Assembly (NCBI RefSeq): GCF_019112545.1
Contig: NW_025064907.1
Coordinates: 506,715 to 570,714, forward strand
Length of the DNA stretch: 64,000 nucleotides
From: Guyanagaster necrorhizus
Taxonomy: Eukaryota > Basidiomycota > Agaricomycetes > Agaricales > Physalacriaceae
Direction: 5' to 3'
Every line of letters starts with the position of its first letter. Position 1 is the first letter of the stretch. The position numbers and the translations under genes were made by a program. Shown piece by piece: positions 1 to 12,204 of this stretch. A model generated the notes under the pieces. The model did no database searches. It was not told the DNA's origin and worked only from the letters and a program-made list of their open reading frames with translations.

Positions 1-24
1 GTCATGTGGAGTTTGGGCTTAACA
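1..24 (+). repeat. 3' end of the 5' LTR of copy A
   Basis: The first 24 bases match the last 24 bases of the 3' LTR at 7801-7824 with one mismatch and end in the same CTTAACA terminus. Confidence 0.85.
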
Positions 25-44
25 ATTAGCTCAAAGCTTCTTGC
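25..44 (+). other. Primer-binding site of copy A (self-priming type)
   Basis: Directly follows the 5' LTR. Bases 26-38 (TTAGCTCAAAGCT) are complementary at 11 of 13 positions to bases 7658-7670 of the 3' LTR, which lie 34 nt after the start of a TATA-like box. It lacks the TGG start expected of a tRNA 3'-end primer site. Self-priming of the Tf1 type is inferred. Confidence 0.6.
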
Positions 45-80
45 TTCCCTTTCTCAGGCCCAACCGTGCTGAGAAACTGA

Positions 81-326
81 ATGCCCCCTGCTTTAAATCC
101 ATCAGATCTGAACTTTACTCACGAGTTCTTTGAACTCTTGGCTTCTATCATAGGAACCTTGATCGGTCTATTGGTGATCATACAGCTGTGCCATAGACGC
201 CAATCTATTACTGTCTGGGCCATTCGACACTACCAAGAATTCCAATGCATCCATAGAATCCTCCAAAATGTCATGCCAGACCTTCCCCTCCACGACATCC
301 CTGCCTCTGTCCAAAACTCCATCTGA
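81..326 (+). CDS. Small ORF with one predicted membrane segment, upstream of Gag
   Basis: An intact 81-residue frame starting 56 bp after the primer-binding site. Residues about 18-37 (around FELLASIIGTLIGLLVII) are strongly hydrophobic and flanked by charged residues, so one transmembrane segment is predicted. The same protein is readable in copy C (23393-23569, minus) with conserved FFEL.ASIIGTL.GLL.II.LCH and DLP.HDIPAS motifs, so it is a conserved part of this family and not a chance ORF. Copy B has an unrelated N-terminus here. It could be a separate leader protein or the N-terminal piece of Gag. Its function is not known to me. Confidence 0.55.
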   Translation: MPPALNPSDLNFTHEFFELLASIIGTLIGLLVIIQLCHRRQSITVWAIRHYQEFQCIHRILQNVMPDLPLHDIPASVQNSI

Positions 327-599
327 CACTCTGAAGAAACAGAACCCGAAGATGAGCCTGGGTGCTCAACTGAAGGGCGTTCTAGGGAAGAGGAGCAGCA
401 GCAGCGGCAACACGAGTATCCTCCAAGACCCCTGTCGGCAATCGTCTGAGACCCTGGAAACCCTTAGGCTACAGGGTTTCGACAAACCTGATCTGACACC
501 CCCATCCTCTCCCCTGAGCGCAGTGTCACTGCATCAAGAACAACTGTCGTCCAGTCTGGAATTGGGCACCGGGCTAGAGACTCCCTGGATGCCGTTCGG

Positions 600-3077
600 A
601 TGGCTCCAGGCACCAGAAGTACCACAAGGAGCAGTGGAAGAGGAACAAGGGTCAGTAGTCCTGACCCCTTCTTTGATGACATCAACAGAAACGAGGTCCA
701 CTACTGGCAAGCAGCATCAAGAGTGGCCAGTAGACTGGAACAGGAGCGAGAAGGAGCCTCACACCTACCAAGGCATAGTCCAGTGGTACCAAACCCAATA
801 CAGCTGACCCTCCAGTTCCTTGCTGAATTCATCAATGCTCCCAACTCTCCATTCTGGGAACCAGCCACTCCCACCAGTAGCCCCGACCCCTGGACAAGGT
901 CAACTGCCAGAGTTGTCCATGCCAACGACTACTATCGCCAGCAGTCACCATTCCTTGATGATGACTGTCCACTATCATATGGGACAGACACTGTCGCTGA
1001 AACTGATGATATCCTCATCCAGAGAGATAAGATACCATCAGACCTCAGGACAATTGGGGGTGACAACAAGCATATTGACCCCACCAGAGACCTCAAAAGG
1101 GTCCTCGATGGGCCAATCGCCGCCCTCTTTCTTCGCCCCTGGTTCTACAGAAACTTCCACTGGTATTGCAGAGCAGTGGTGCTGCCAGCAGAAGGAGAAG
1201 AGGAGCAGCCTGACCAGGAGCCTACTCCCTGACCCAGACCCGATGACGCTGAGTCAAGTATTCAGCCCCAACCTACCTGCCCCACAAACCTTCGGCCAGC
1301 AAGGCAGTTCCCTCCTCGAGGGGACCACCAACAAGAGGGCCGAAGGAGATGATGAGGCCAAGGAGAAGGACCAAGAGGGCCAAGCAGTGAACCCCATCCT
1401 TGAGTGGGGAAGTATCATCAGTATAACCATGTGCCAAGAACAGAAGAAGAAACAATGGGAATGAGAGGCGTGGGAGGAGGAATTTATTCAGTTATACCAA
1501 GAGCAGGCGAATTATGGAGGGATGATCGCTGGCTGCGATCATCCCTAGGGCGAAGGTACACTGCTGCCGATCCCATTGAACAGAAGGAGATTTTACAGTA
1601 TGCCACAACAGAGCATGCCATTTTTAATTTCAATCAGCATTTTTTACATTACCAGATGATGGCGATGCTGCCATATCGACTAAGGTTCAGCAAATGAGAG
1701 ACACCAATGCCATGGATGCCGAGTGCAATGCCGCCCAAGACAGCAATGATGGCATCCTCAATTCGAATGGTGATGTCAAGATACTCACTCGCCACTTTGG
1801 CCGTCTGCAGTACAGCATCTCGGCTAACCCGGTCCTATGCATAGCTGAGAATTTACCACCCAAATCCTTGGACTGGCACAGGAAGCTGACTACTGGGAGG
1901 ACAGCCACCTCCTGATGAAGCCACCAGCTCAGCTCCTATCAATTCAAAGACTGATGACCCTGAGGCGATAGCACAGGGATGGATGACCAAAGATGGACAG
2001 ATCGTCCGAAAGGAAGAGCCACTGACCCCAAGAAGTCCTGTCACTGATGATGGGTCCTTACATTCCTTTCTAGGGCCCCCAATGGATTGGGCAGGTCTCC
2101 CTGGGGGGAAACCTCTGAATCCGATGTCGCCTCTCGATCCAAAGGTGCATATACTAAATGTCAGACCAACACTTGGGCAGGAGCCCCTCCCTTTCAAAGG
2201 GGCTTCAGACAATATTGACTGCTTTCTTATGGACTGCAACCAATATTTCCAGATCTTCGCCTCATACTTTCTCCATGACATGTACAAGGTGAACTATGCC
2301 ACCACCTACTTTGAAGAAAAGGCAAAAGTATGGTGGGTACTACTAGCCTCCAACTTCTGGTCGACAACCCAACAGCATCATCGGTACCCTGCCTGGGCAG
2401 TACTGAAACAGATGATCCATGATAAGTTCATGGACCCGGCAGTCCAAGAAGTCCACAAGTCCAAGATGAAGGAATACAAGATGGGCAACAAGGCAGCACC
2501 TGATTACTTCGACGAACTGGAGTGACTCAGAAAACTTGCCAGAATATGGGAGGACATGGCTGACTCAGGGCATATGGTCGAATACATGAAGCGGAGAGTA
2601 CCACCTCATTATCTGAAGACCATCTCTGATCTCAGCCATAGTGTGCCAGTCAGATACGACAATTGGAAGGCCCGAATTATCTTGATGTGGCAGGAACAAC
2701 AATGACAGAAGGCAGAGGCAACAAGCCTGTGGGATCAACACAGGTACTAGGGACAGGGCTCGAAGCCCTCAACCTCCCACACGACCACATCTGCCAGACC
2801 CAGTGGTTCAGCCTCAACTTCTCAGAACGATGGGAAGTGAACTGGTAAGGGCCCAAGTACCAGAACAGGCAAGCAGATTGACATGGACTGCCTCAAGAAG
2901 GAGGGTAAGTGTTTCAATTGTGGCCAACCAGGCCACATAGCATGGAACTGTCCAGAGAAGAAGAACAAATGCACATGGGAGGATATTAGGGCACAGATTG
3001 CTAAGTTGATGAAGGAAGATAATGACCTCGAGGAAGACAATAAGCCTGAGGAGGTAAAAGGTGAGGCCAAGCAGTGA
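600..3077 (+). pseudogene. Degenerate gag of copy A
   Basis: Capsid-type Gag region. An acidic, Pro/Ser-rich N-terminal part (600-1232) is followed by a capsid-like core at about 1983-2525 with PFKGASDNID, an aromatic DCNQYFQIF stretch and KAKVWWVLLA, shared with copies B and C. Near 2916 a CCHC zinc knuckle reads CFNCGQPGHIAWNC. The frame ends at TGA 3075-3077. Stops at 1233-1982 and 2523 break it. Gag would form the virus-like particle core; this copy cannot encode it. The true start is uncertain because the 81-326 ORF may belong to the same polyprotein. Confidence 0.8.
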
Positions 3078-6000
3078 GCGATTCTGCTGACTCAGCCAAA
3101 GGACTAGATGACAGGTCACAAACTGCTGGACAGACTGACATTTTATCTTCTGTAGTACTATCCCCTATGGCTAAATTATGCATGCATTCGGATATACCCA
3201 ACCTTATCATCCACCAATCAGAATCGCCTAAGGAACCGACTTCTATGACTCAAGCGCTGATAAAAGGCCAAAGAGGGGCAGAGAGCCCCAAAGGTGCATC
3301 TTCACCAAGAATTTCTCAAGCTAAAGATATGAAACAGACTCAACTGCCTTCGAGCCAAACAGGGGTAGAGAACCCCACAGATTGGCTAAAGCCATTCGAT
3401 ACTGAATGGACTTGGTGAGCCATCAAGGATGCTAAAGATGAGGCAGCGGCAAAGGCTGTACTCAAGAATTGGGTACACAAGTCCTAAGCCGAGGAAATAA
3501 CCGATGACATGATCGCCGGCATGTGCATGGCAGAACAATGCCATGCTTTAGAATGGCTCAATGAATTATGTGGACCCCGAAAGTTCATCTAAAGAGCTAA
3601 ATCTACCGGAAAGGATTTACTAGCCAAGGCACAGATCGAGACGTTAATGTCTTGATCAATCCATGCAGTCACCGCCTTGATCGACAGTGGCTGCACAGGG
3701 AGTAGCATCAATCGAGCTTTCGTCGACAAGCATCAATTGCCTACTCGGGCAACAGTGGCCCCCATTCCCATCTATAATGCAGACAGAACAAGAAACCAAG
3801 CCAGACTGATCACCGAATACATAGAGCTTAGGCTCACCATTGGTGATCATTCAGAACGAATTGATCTAGCCGTTACTGACCTAGGAATGAAAAAGGTATT
3901 CCTTGGTCATGACTGGCTAATCAGACACAATCTGCTAATCAATTGGAAAACCGGATGCATCATTTTTGCCTGATGTCATTGCTGGAAAATTCCATTTGAA
4001 CTACCAGATGAAGATCCCGAGGACCGATGGGATGAAGAAATGGAAGATGGCAAGACCATTTTCGCTGTCGACCTACAACGGGCCATTAACATTCAGGCAA
4101 TACACCATGCTAATGACCTAGCGGCAAGAGCCAATGCCGAAAAAGGGGAAAGAACATTTGATGAAATGGTACCTGAATGGGCATGTGACTACCAGGACTT
4201 ATTCAAAAAAGAAAGTTTTAATGAATTACCCAATGCAAAGCCCTGGAACCATGCCAATGCTAATTTGGATTGCAAGTGCTATCCACTAGGCAATAATGAA
4301 CAACAAGAACTAGACAAGTTTCTCGAAGAGAACTTATCTAGTGGGAGGATCCGACCATCAAAATCACCAATGGCATCACCCTTCTTTTTCGTCAAAAAGA
4401 AGGATGAAAAACTCCGACCGGTGCAAGATTACTGGAAGCTCAATGAGATGACAATCAAAAACCGATATCCACTTCCTTTAATCTCAGAGTTAATGGACAA
4501 ACTCTGGGGTGCAAAATACTACACCAAACTGGATGTTCGGTGGGGGTATAACAATGTGCATATCAAGGAAGGCGATGAATGGAAGGCCGCTTTTCGAACT
4601 AACTATGGTTTGTTTGAACCAATGGTCATGTTCTTTAGATTGACCAATTCATCTGCCACCTTCCAGTGGATGATGAATGACATCTTCAAAGATCTCATTA
4701 CCATGGGAAAGGTCACAATCTACTTGGATGACATACTCATTATGTCCAAAACCAAAGAAGAACACCGAAGGATAGTATGTCAAGTGCTATCCTTGATGAG
4801 GAAGCATCGACTGTTTCTCAAAGCTGAAAAATGCGAATTCAAGGTATTAGAAACAGAGTACCTCAGAGTGATCATCAGCGAAGGAAGCATCAGGATGGAC
4901 CCCATCAAAGTGGTGGGGGTAACTGAATAGCCAGAACCAACGAAGAAGAAGGAGCTACAATCATTCCTTGGATTCACCAACTTCTACCGATGATTTATCT
5001 GGGATTACAGCAAAATAGTTCGGCCTATGACACAATTAACCGGAAATTCCCCATGGAGCTGGGGAGTTTCCCAATGAGCAGCATTCGACGACCTCAAATG
5101 CTGACTAGCTGAAGATGTCATCTTGGCTATACCAAGCCAGGATGGGAAGTTCAGGGTGGAAGCCGACTCCAGTGAAGGTGCAATTGGAGCCGTACTTTCA
5201 CAGGAACAGGATAATAAATGGCGACCAGTCACATTTATGTCTAAGGCACTCACAGTAACTGAGCACAACTACAAAATCTATGACAAGGAACTCCTAGCCA
5301 TAATGCTTGCCCTTGCCGAATGGTGACATTATCTCATTGGGGCAAACCATACCTTCGAGATCTGGACTGATCATCAAAATCTCTGATATTTCTGACAACC
5401 CCAAAAGCTAAATCGCAGACAGGCCAGATGGGTCACAGAGCTATCACAGTACAAATATACACTCCATCATAAAGCTGGAGTAGCAAACAAGAAGGCCGAT
5501 TTCCTCAGCTGCAGGGCAGATCATAACCAAGGAGGAGATGACAACAAGGAGGTCGTATTACTATGGCCAGAGCACTTCTGGATAATGATCATGCCCATGG
5601 AAGAAGAGATGCACAAGCACATCAAAAGTGCCACTCGGGATCCTCACAAGTGGGATCAAAGAATCGCCCCATCACTCAACCACGAGCGTGGGCTAAAGAA
5701 AGAAGGGGGATTGATCCGTTATGATGAATGGATCTACATCCCAAGGGATCAACGACTGCAGAGTGATATCATCACCAAATATCATGATCATATGACCGCT
5801 GGACACCCCAGGATCACTAAGACCAAGAAACTGGTCTTGAGGGAATATTGGTGGCTGAAAATGGACCATGATATCACCCAATATGTCAAGGCTTGTGAGA
5901 TTTGCTAATGAGGCAAGACTTCAACACAATCCAGAGCTGCTCCACTCCACCTGAATGAGGTCCCTTCATCACCATGGACCCACATTTCGGTGGATATGAT

Positions 6001-7270
6001 AACTGGACTTCTCGAAAGTGACGGCTATGATGCCATCATCATCATAGTCGATCGCTTCTCGAAGGTGATCATTCTGATCGCCTGCTCCACAGAATTGACA
6101 TCCAAAGAATGGGCAAAGATACTATGGAATGAGGTTTACATCAAGTACAGCATGCTTCAAGTAGTGATTTCAGACAGAGGGCCACAATTCATCTCCAAAT
6201 TCTTAGACGACTTGTACCGACTCCTCAACATCAAGAGGAATGCCTCGATGGCATATCACCCACAGACAGACAGCCAAACAGAATGAGCCAACCAGGAAAT
6301 TGAAAAGTATTTACGACTTTTCATCAGTTATCGACAGGATGACTGGACAGAATGGCTAGCACTAGCAGCATTCCAACATAACAACAGAATTCACTCTGCA
6401 ACGGGTAAAACACCCTTCTTTGTGAATTATGGACAGAATCCATCTGTGGCAGAAACAGGATGGGCTCATACAACAACACCAGCTTCAAAGGACTTTGCAA
6501 CAACAATGGCAAAAATCCATGAAAAAACCAAGATGGCCCTCAAAAAAGCTGCTTCAACAATGAAAAGGCAATACGACAAGCATCGAAGAGCAGCACATAA
6601 ATATGCAACCAACAACAAAGTCTGGTTGGATACCACCAATCTTCATCTGCCATGGCCAAAACAGAAACTTGCAGACAAACAAACAGGTCCATTCAAAGTC
6701 ATCACTAAAATTGGCAAATCTGCATACAAATTGCAACTGCCGATGACCTGGAGGATCTATAATGTTTTCAATGAAACATTACTAACTCCATATGTGGCAC
6801 TGGCCTTTCCAAATCAAGAAAAACCACCGCCACCACCAGTGGAACTCATTGATGATGAAGAACATTATGAAATCGATGAAGTACTAAACCACAAAACCCA
6901 AAAGGTCAAAGCACAAGGCAGAGGCATAAAAACAACTGTTGACTACTTAGTCAGCTGGAAGGGCTATGGACCAGAATCAAACCAATAGGTCAATGAAAAA
7001 TATATGAATGTGGATGATACCATTCGCAACTATGAACACAGAATCAACAAATTGGACATGGAGGGCATCATGTCTAACCAACCTGCCGACGATGAGGGAA
7101 TATTAAAAGAGGACGATGAAGATGGCCCTGCAATGGACAAACCACAAATGGTGGGGACATACAGCGGAGAGCAATGTACCAGCCATTCAACACATTGGAA
7201 GCCTGGCAACCAATCTGTGAGAGGTCCAGCAGATTGGCCATCTCTTTCCAAGGTGAGAGGACTGCCCTAA
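3065..7270 (+). pseudogene. Degenerate pol of copy A: protease, RT, RNase H, integrase, chromodomain
   Basis: All pol segments stay in one frame, -1 relative to gag, and are broken only by stop codons. In order: aspartic protease (ALIDSGCTGSS near 3675), reverse transcriptase with YLDDILIM near 4720, RNase H near 5120-5500, integrase zinc-binding HHCC near 5780-5908, integrase core with D near 5994, SDRGPQF near 6170 and AYHPQTDSQTE near 6250, and a C-terminal chromodomain near 6850-7060 (HYEIDEVLNHK...YLVSWKGYGPESNQ). The chromodomain places it among the chromoviruses. Many stops fall where copies B or C have CGA, CAA, CAG or TGG, which points to C:G-to-T:A decay. In copy A, W and R at the RT/RNase H boundary and QQ after the integrase zinc finger have become stops. 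Confidence 0.92.
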
Positions 7271-7290
7271 CTCAACCATCAGGATGATGG

Positions 7291-7307
7291 TCTTAAGGAG
7301 GAGGTAA
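7291..7307 (+). other. Polypurine tract of copy A
   Basis: Purine-rich AAGGAGGAGGTAA directly before the TG of the 3' LTR. The same tract precedes the LTRs of copies B (19591-19604) and C (8452-8468, minus). Confidence 0.85.
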
Positions 7308-7824
7308 TGTTATGATTTTTCCTATTTTCTTTTCTTTTTCCTCAGAAATGACTCCTATCTTTGCTTAGTCAGGGCACTTAGGCCAGCACTTAGGACCATG
7401 GGAAAGCTTGGTCAGCAACCCAGTCAGTTATTGTCTTATCGAATAGCTGTGTGCTGTGAAGAGAGAGACAATATCCTTTTTGTCCTCCAACTGCAGTGCA
7501 GCAGTAACAGCACACAGCAGGACAATAGTTTCTGTGGAGAGGCTGGCAACAGCAGAGGAAACAGCACAACAGCAAAACAACAAGCTTTTGTGAACCTTTA
7601 TTTATAGTATGATAACAGAACAGTATATAAGTAGCATAGCTCTCACTGTAATACTCCAGCTTCAAGCTAAAGTTTATTCTCTACCATCTTATCTTGAGCG
7701 ACTTGCAACACCTTGACCACACACTCTATTCAACACATCAGTGAACTCAGTTGGACATACCTGAAGTGTGAGGTACTGAACTGTTTATCATGTGTTAATA
7801 GTCACATGGAGTTTGGGCTTAACA
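7308..7824 (+). repeat. 3' LTR of copy A (517 bp)
   Basis: Starts TGTTATG directly after the polypurine tract and ends CTTAACA. A TATA-like box lies at 7624-7630. The inferred transcript start AGCTTCAAGCTAA is at 7658-7670, complementary to the primer-binding site at 26-38. Confidence 0.9.
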
Positions 7825-8010
7825 GTGTGGATGGCCAATACATTCTTTCTGAGTTTTTGAAGTTGTTCTTCAATACTTTCACTATATGTTTTCTGTGTGC
7901 CAACAGTGGTTTTAATGTTGTTAGTATTCTCCTGCAAGAATTTGAAGTTTTCCTTCATTAGTCCCATGATTGTTAGTGCATTTTGGTGAGCTCTGTATTC
8001 ATTTAGATTC
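7825..8010 (-). pseudogene. Element D, distal Gag-like fragment
   Basis: On the minus strand this segment is an open frame with a coiled-coil-like, Lys/Glu/Asn-rich composition (MGLMKENFKFLQENTNN, then SIEEQLQKLRKN). When copy C is removed it joins in frame to the 25931-26231 fragment, apart from one TGA. It is bounded by copy A at 7824 and copy C at 8011. It is most likely the N-terminal Gag of an older LTR retrotransposon. The rest of D would lie to the left of the window. Confidence 0.5.
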
Positions 8011-8451
8011 TGTTAAGCCCAAGTGACACATGATCCTAGACACATGATAGACAGGCATCCCTTTGCACTTCAAGAGATCACCTGAATTCACTTGTGTGAT
8101 GTCTTCGGTTTTGGTGTGTCACAAGGCCACGCTGTGGCTCGAGAGTAGAATAGTATGGATATAAACTTTAGCTCAAAGCTGGGGGTTATCAGCAAGAGCT
8201 GTTGGTCTTAAATACTGTACAGGTACTTCTAATAATATGACTACTAATTGTGTCTATCTGTGTCCATGGTGCCTATTGTCCTGGAGCACCTTTATCGTAC
8301 ATAAAAGGAGTGCTTGTGTGTTGTTGGGCTCGATTGTCAAGACAACTGATGGGTGGTTTAGTTGTGCTGACTAAGCCCTTCCACAGTCTTGTGCCTTCTG
8401 ACTAAGTGTAGATAGGGGTAAAAAGTGAAAGAGAAGGGAAAAATCATAACA
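8011..8451 (-). repeat. 3' LTR of copy C (441 bp)
   Basis: Bounded by TGTTAAG on the left and CATAACA on the right. On the minus strand a TATTTAAG box begins at 8214, and 34 nt later lies the inferred transcript start AGCTTTGAGCTAA (8180-8168). Confidence 0.9.
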
Positions 8452-8468
8452 TTACCCCCTCCTTAAGA
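8452..8468 (-). other. Polypurine tract of copy C
   Basis: Reads AAGGAGGGGGTAA on the minus strand, directly before the 3' LTR. Confidence 0.8.
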
Positions 8469-8484
8469 CCATCATCCTGATGGC

Positions 8485-11400
8485 TTAATTTAGAGATAGT
8501 TCATATTCATGTATGGTGTCGTCTGCCGCCATTTGTCTTTCATTGATCCATTGGTTGGATTCAGGGCTGTATCCCTTTCAGCTGACCAGATAGTCTATCA
8601 TCGTTGTCATTCCGCCACCACATGCTTTTATTTTCCAGAGCTTGTGATTTAAAACTTGATCGATTTCGTAGTGTTCTTCATTATCGATTAAGTCAGGCAG
8701 CAGGGGTGAGGGGCATTCCTGGTTGGGAAATACTGAGGCAATATATGGGGATAAAAGTACTTCATTGAACACATCATGGATCTTCCATCCTGTCAGCAGC
8801 CATAGCTTGTAGGTGCTTGGCCCAATTTTCACAATGATTGGAAAAGGGCCTGTCCGTTTGTCGGCGAGTTTTCACTTAGGACGTGGCAGGTGCAGGTTGG
8901 TTGTGTCCAACCAGACTTTGTCATTGATATCATATGTGTGAGAAGGTTGTTGGTGTTTGTCATACTGTTTTTTCATCGAGGTGGCGGCTTTTTCAAGAGC
9001 GTTTTTGGTTTCAGTGTGAATTTTTGCCATGGTGGTGGCAAAATCTTTGGAGGCGGGCATTGTTGGTCTGTGATGTGTGGTCTGAGAGACATAGGGGTGT
9101 CGTCCATGATTGATGAAGAATGGTGTCTGTCCTGTCACCAAATGTACCTGGTTATTGTGTTGGAAGGCGGCTAGAGCCAGCCATTCGATCCAGTCATCTT
9201 GTCGATAATTGATAAATAGTTGGAGGTATTTTTCAACCTCCTGGTTGACATGTTCTGTTTGCCCATCAGTTTGTGGGTGATAGGCTGTCAATGCATTTCG
9301 CTTGATATTGAGCAGTTTGTACAAGTCGTCAAGGAATTTGAAGATGAATTGGGGCCCCCGGTCAGAGATAACTACTTGGGGCATCCATCCTGTGTTTGGC
9401 GTATACTTCGTCACATAAGATTTTGGCCCAGTCTTCCGAGGTCAGTTCCATGGAACATGCAATTGGAATGATGGCTGTTGAAAATCGATTGACTATGATG
9501 AGGATCACATCAAAACCGTTACAATCAGATAACCCAGTGATCATATCAACCGAGATGTGGGTCCATGGGGCTGATGGTACCTCATTTGGATGCAAGGGGG
9601 CTGTGCATGCTTGGGTGGAGCTTTTGCCTTATTGGCATGTTTCACAGGCCTTGACATATGTCATGATATTATTTCCCAATTTGGGCCACCAATAATGTTG
9701 CAGAACGAGCTCTTTGGTTTTGGCAATGCTGGGGTGTCCTGCAGTGGTGTGGTCATAACACATGGCAATGATTTCTCTATGTAGGGAATGGTCTTGTGGG
9801 ATGTAGATCCGTCTGTCATAGTGAATCAGTCCTTCCTCCTTCATCATTCCCCATTCATGGTTGAGTGATGGGGCAACCCTTTAGTCCCATTTGTGAATGT
9901 CTTGAGTCGCACTTTTGATTCGCTCATAAATTTTCTCCTCCATGGGCATAATCATCGCCCAAAAATGTTCGGGTTGTAGTATAGTGACCCCTTCATTATC
10001 TCCTCCTCCTTGGTCATGGTCTGCCCATCAGGATAGGAGATCGGCCTTTTTGTTTGCTACCCTGGCCTTATGGTGAAGGGTATACTGGTATTGGGTTAAC
10101 TCAGTGACCCATCATGCTTGTCGTCGATTTAATTTTTGAGGTTGACGGAAGTATCTGAGATTCTGATGGTCTGTCCAGATCTCAAAAACCTCAGGGGTGC
10201 CAATTAGATAATGCCGCCATTCTTCCAGTGCAAGCATTATCACCAATAGTTCCTTATCATAGATTTTATAGTTCCTTTCTGTCGTGGTTAGCACCTTGGA
10301 AAGAAATGTGACTGGGCACCATTTCCTGTCCTGTTCTTGTGACAGTATGGTGCCTATGGCTCCGTCACTCGAGTTGGCCTCTACATGGAACTTCTCGTTT
10401 TGGGATGGTATAGCGAGGACTACATCCTCAGCCAACTGCCTTTTTAGATCTTCAAAGGTGAGTTGTTGTGAGTTTCCCCATCCCCAGGGGGCATTGCCGG
10501 TGAGTTGAGTCATTGGGTGGACGATTTTGCTATAGTCTCGAATGAACCATCGGTAGAAATTCATAAACCTGAGGAAGGATTGTAATTCCTTCTTCTTGAT
10601 TGGTGTCGGCCATTCCACCACCCCTGCTACTTTGACCAGATCCATCCTAATATTTCCTTCACTAATGATCACCCCAAGATATTCCATTTCCAATACTTCG
10701 AACTCGCATTTTTCCACTTTGAGGAACAACTTGTGTTTCCTCATGAGGGCGAGTACTTGTCAAACCAAACTGCGGTGTTCTTCCTTTATCTTGGACATGA
10801 TGAGGATGTCATCCAGATAAATAGTAACCTTCCCAGTGGAGATGAGATCCTTGAATATATCGTTCATCATCCATTGAAAGGTGGCAGGGGAGTTTGTTAA
10901 TCCAAAGAACATGACGGTCAGCTCAAATAGTCCTCAGTTGGTTCTGAAGGCCGCCTTCCATTCATCCCCTTCCTTGATTCAGACATTATTATATCCCCAA
11001 TGGACGTCAAGCTTGGTGTAGTACTTTGCTTCTCAGAGCTTGTCTATGAGTTTCAAAATCAAGGGCAGGGGGTATTGGTTCTTGATCGTCATCTCATTTA
11101 ATTTGTGGTAATCCTGAACAGGTCGGAGTTTACTGTTCTTCTTCTTTACGAAGAAGAATAGTGATGCTATCAGGGATTTCGATGGTCGGATGCACCCACT
11201 GGACAGGTTTTCTTTAAGAAACCTGTCGAGCTCTTGTTGTTCTGTAATGCCGAGGAGATAGGTTTTACAGTCTAGGTTGGCATTAGAATTTGGGATCAAT
11301 TTGATGGTGTGATCCCAAGGTTTCAGAGGGGGGAGTTCATCGAAGCTCTCTTTTTTGAAGAGATCTTTGTAGTCCCATGCCCACTCCGGTACCATTTCCT

Positions 11401-12204
11401 CGAACATCCTTTCCTCCCTCCTCTCACTGGCCTTTGCCGCTAGATTATTGGCATGGTGCACAGCGCAGATGTGAATCTCCTTCTGCAGGTTGACGGCCAA
11501 GATGGTTTCACTGTCTTCCATTTCTTCATCCCACCTGTCCTCTGGGTCTTTGTCAGGTAATTCAAATGGGATTTTTCGGCATCGGCACCATGCAAAGGTA
11601 AGTCAGCCAGTTTTCCAGTTGATAAGTGGGTTGTGGCAAATAAGCCAGTCGTGTCCCAGGAACAATTCTTTGGTCCCAAGATCCGTAATGGCCAGATTGA
11701 TCTGCTCGGAGTGATCCCCAATAGTTAAACGGAGTTCGATGAACTCCATGATGGAATCTGCCTGGTTCTTGGTTCCATCAGCATTGTACACAGGTATTGG
11801 GGCAGCAGTGGATTGGGTAGGAAGTTGGTTCTTTTGGATGAAAGCTCGATTAATCGAGCTACCAGTACACCCACTGTCAATCAGGGCAGTCACTGAGTGT
11901 AACGATCGGTTGATCAAGGTTTTGATCTGAGCCTTTGTTGTTAGGTCCCTTCTGGGTGTTTTGGTGCATCTGATGAATTTGCGGGGCCCCCTTAGTTCAT
12001 TGAGCCATTCAAGGGCTCTGCTTCGATCAGCGTTCTTCAGTTTCCCCACGGTTTCGGTTGTGGTCTCTGCTCCCCTTGTTCAATATACCCATCCTTCTAG
12101 CGCAGCTTTCACTGCTTGGTCATCCTTTGCTTCTTTGATGGCCCTCCAGGTCCACTCTGTTTCAAAGGGTTTGAGCCATTTCAAAGGGCCCGCTGCCCCT
12201 GTTC
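8485..12204 (-). pseudogene. Degenerate pol of copy C
   Basis: On the minus strand, from right to left: protease near 11900 (ALIDSGCTGSSINRAF), RT (fingers 11033-11521, YLDD region near 10820, thumb and RNase H 10112-10744 with NRKLKYF-type C-terminus), integrase zinc finger near 9640-9840 (HTTAGHP...CETC), integrase core 8872-9595 (SDRGPQF, AYHPQTDGQTE), and a chromodomain near 8490-8700 ending ESNQWINERQ. A 4-bp duplication (GATG) near 9385 shifts the frame inside the integrase core; elsewhere damage is mainly stops. The first part of pol lies across copy B at 20146-20322. Confidence 0.9.

Larger units (their letters stand above)
1..7824 (+). mobile_element. Ty3/gypsy chromovirus, copy A (5' end cut by window)
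   Basis: An LTR retrotransposon with the Ty3/gypsy domain order: Gag with CCHC knuckle, aspartic protease, reverse transcriptase, RNase H, integrase, chromodomain. Only the last 24 bp of the 5' LTR lie in the window; the 3' LTR is complete at 7308-7824. LTR ends are TGTTA...TAACA. Pol keeps one frame throughout but carries many stops, so the copy is dead. Its right end abuts a fragment of the older element D, so A probably inserted into D. The left target duplication is outside the window. Confidence 0.93.

Noticed and set aside
7004..7270. Envelope-like extra ORF after the chromodomain of copy A
   Set aside because: It is only the tail of the pol frame after a stop; no signal peptide or membrane segment.
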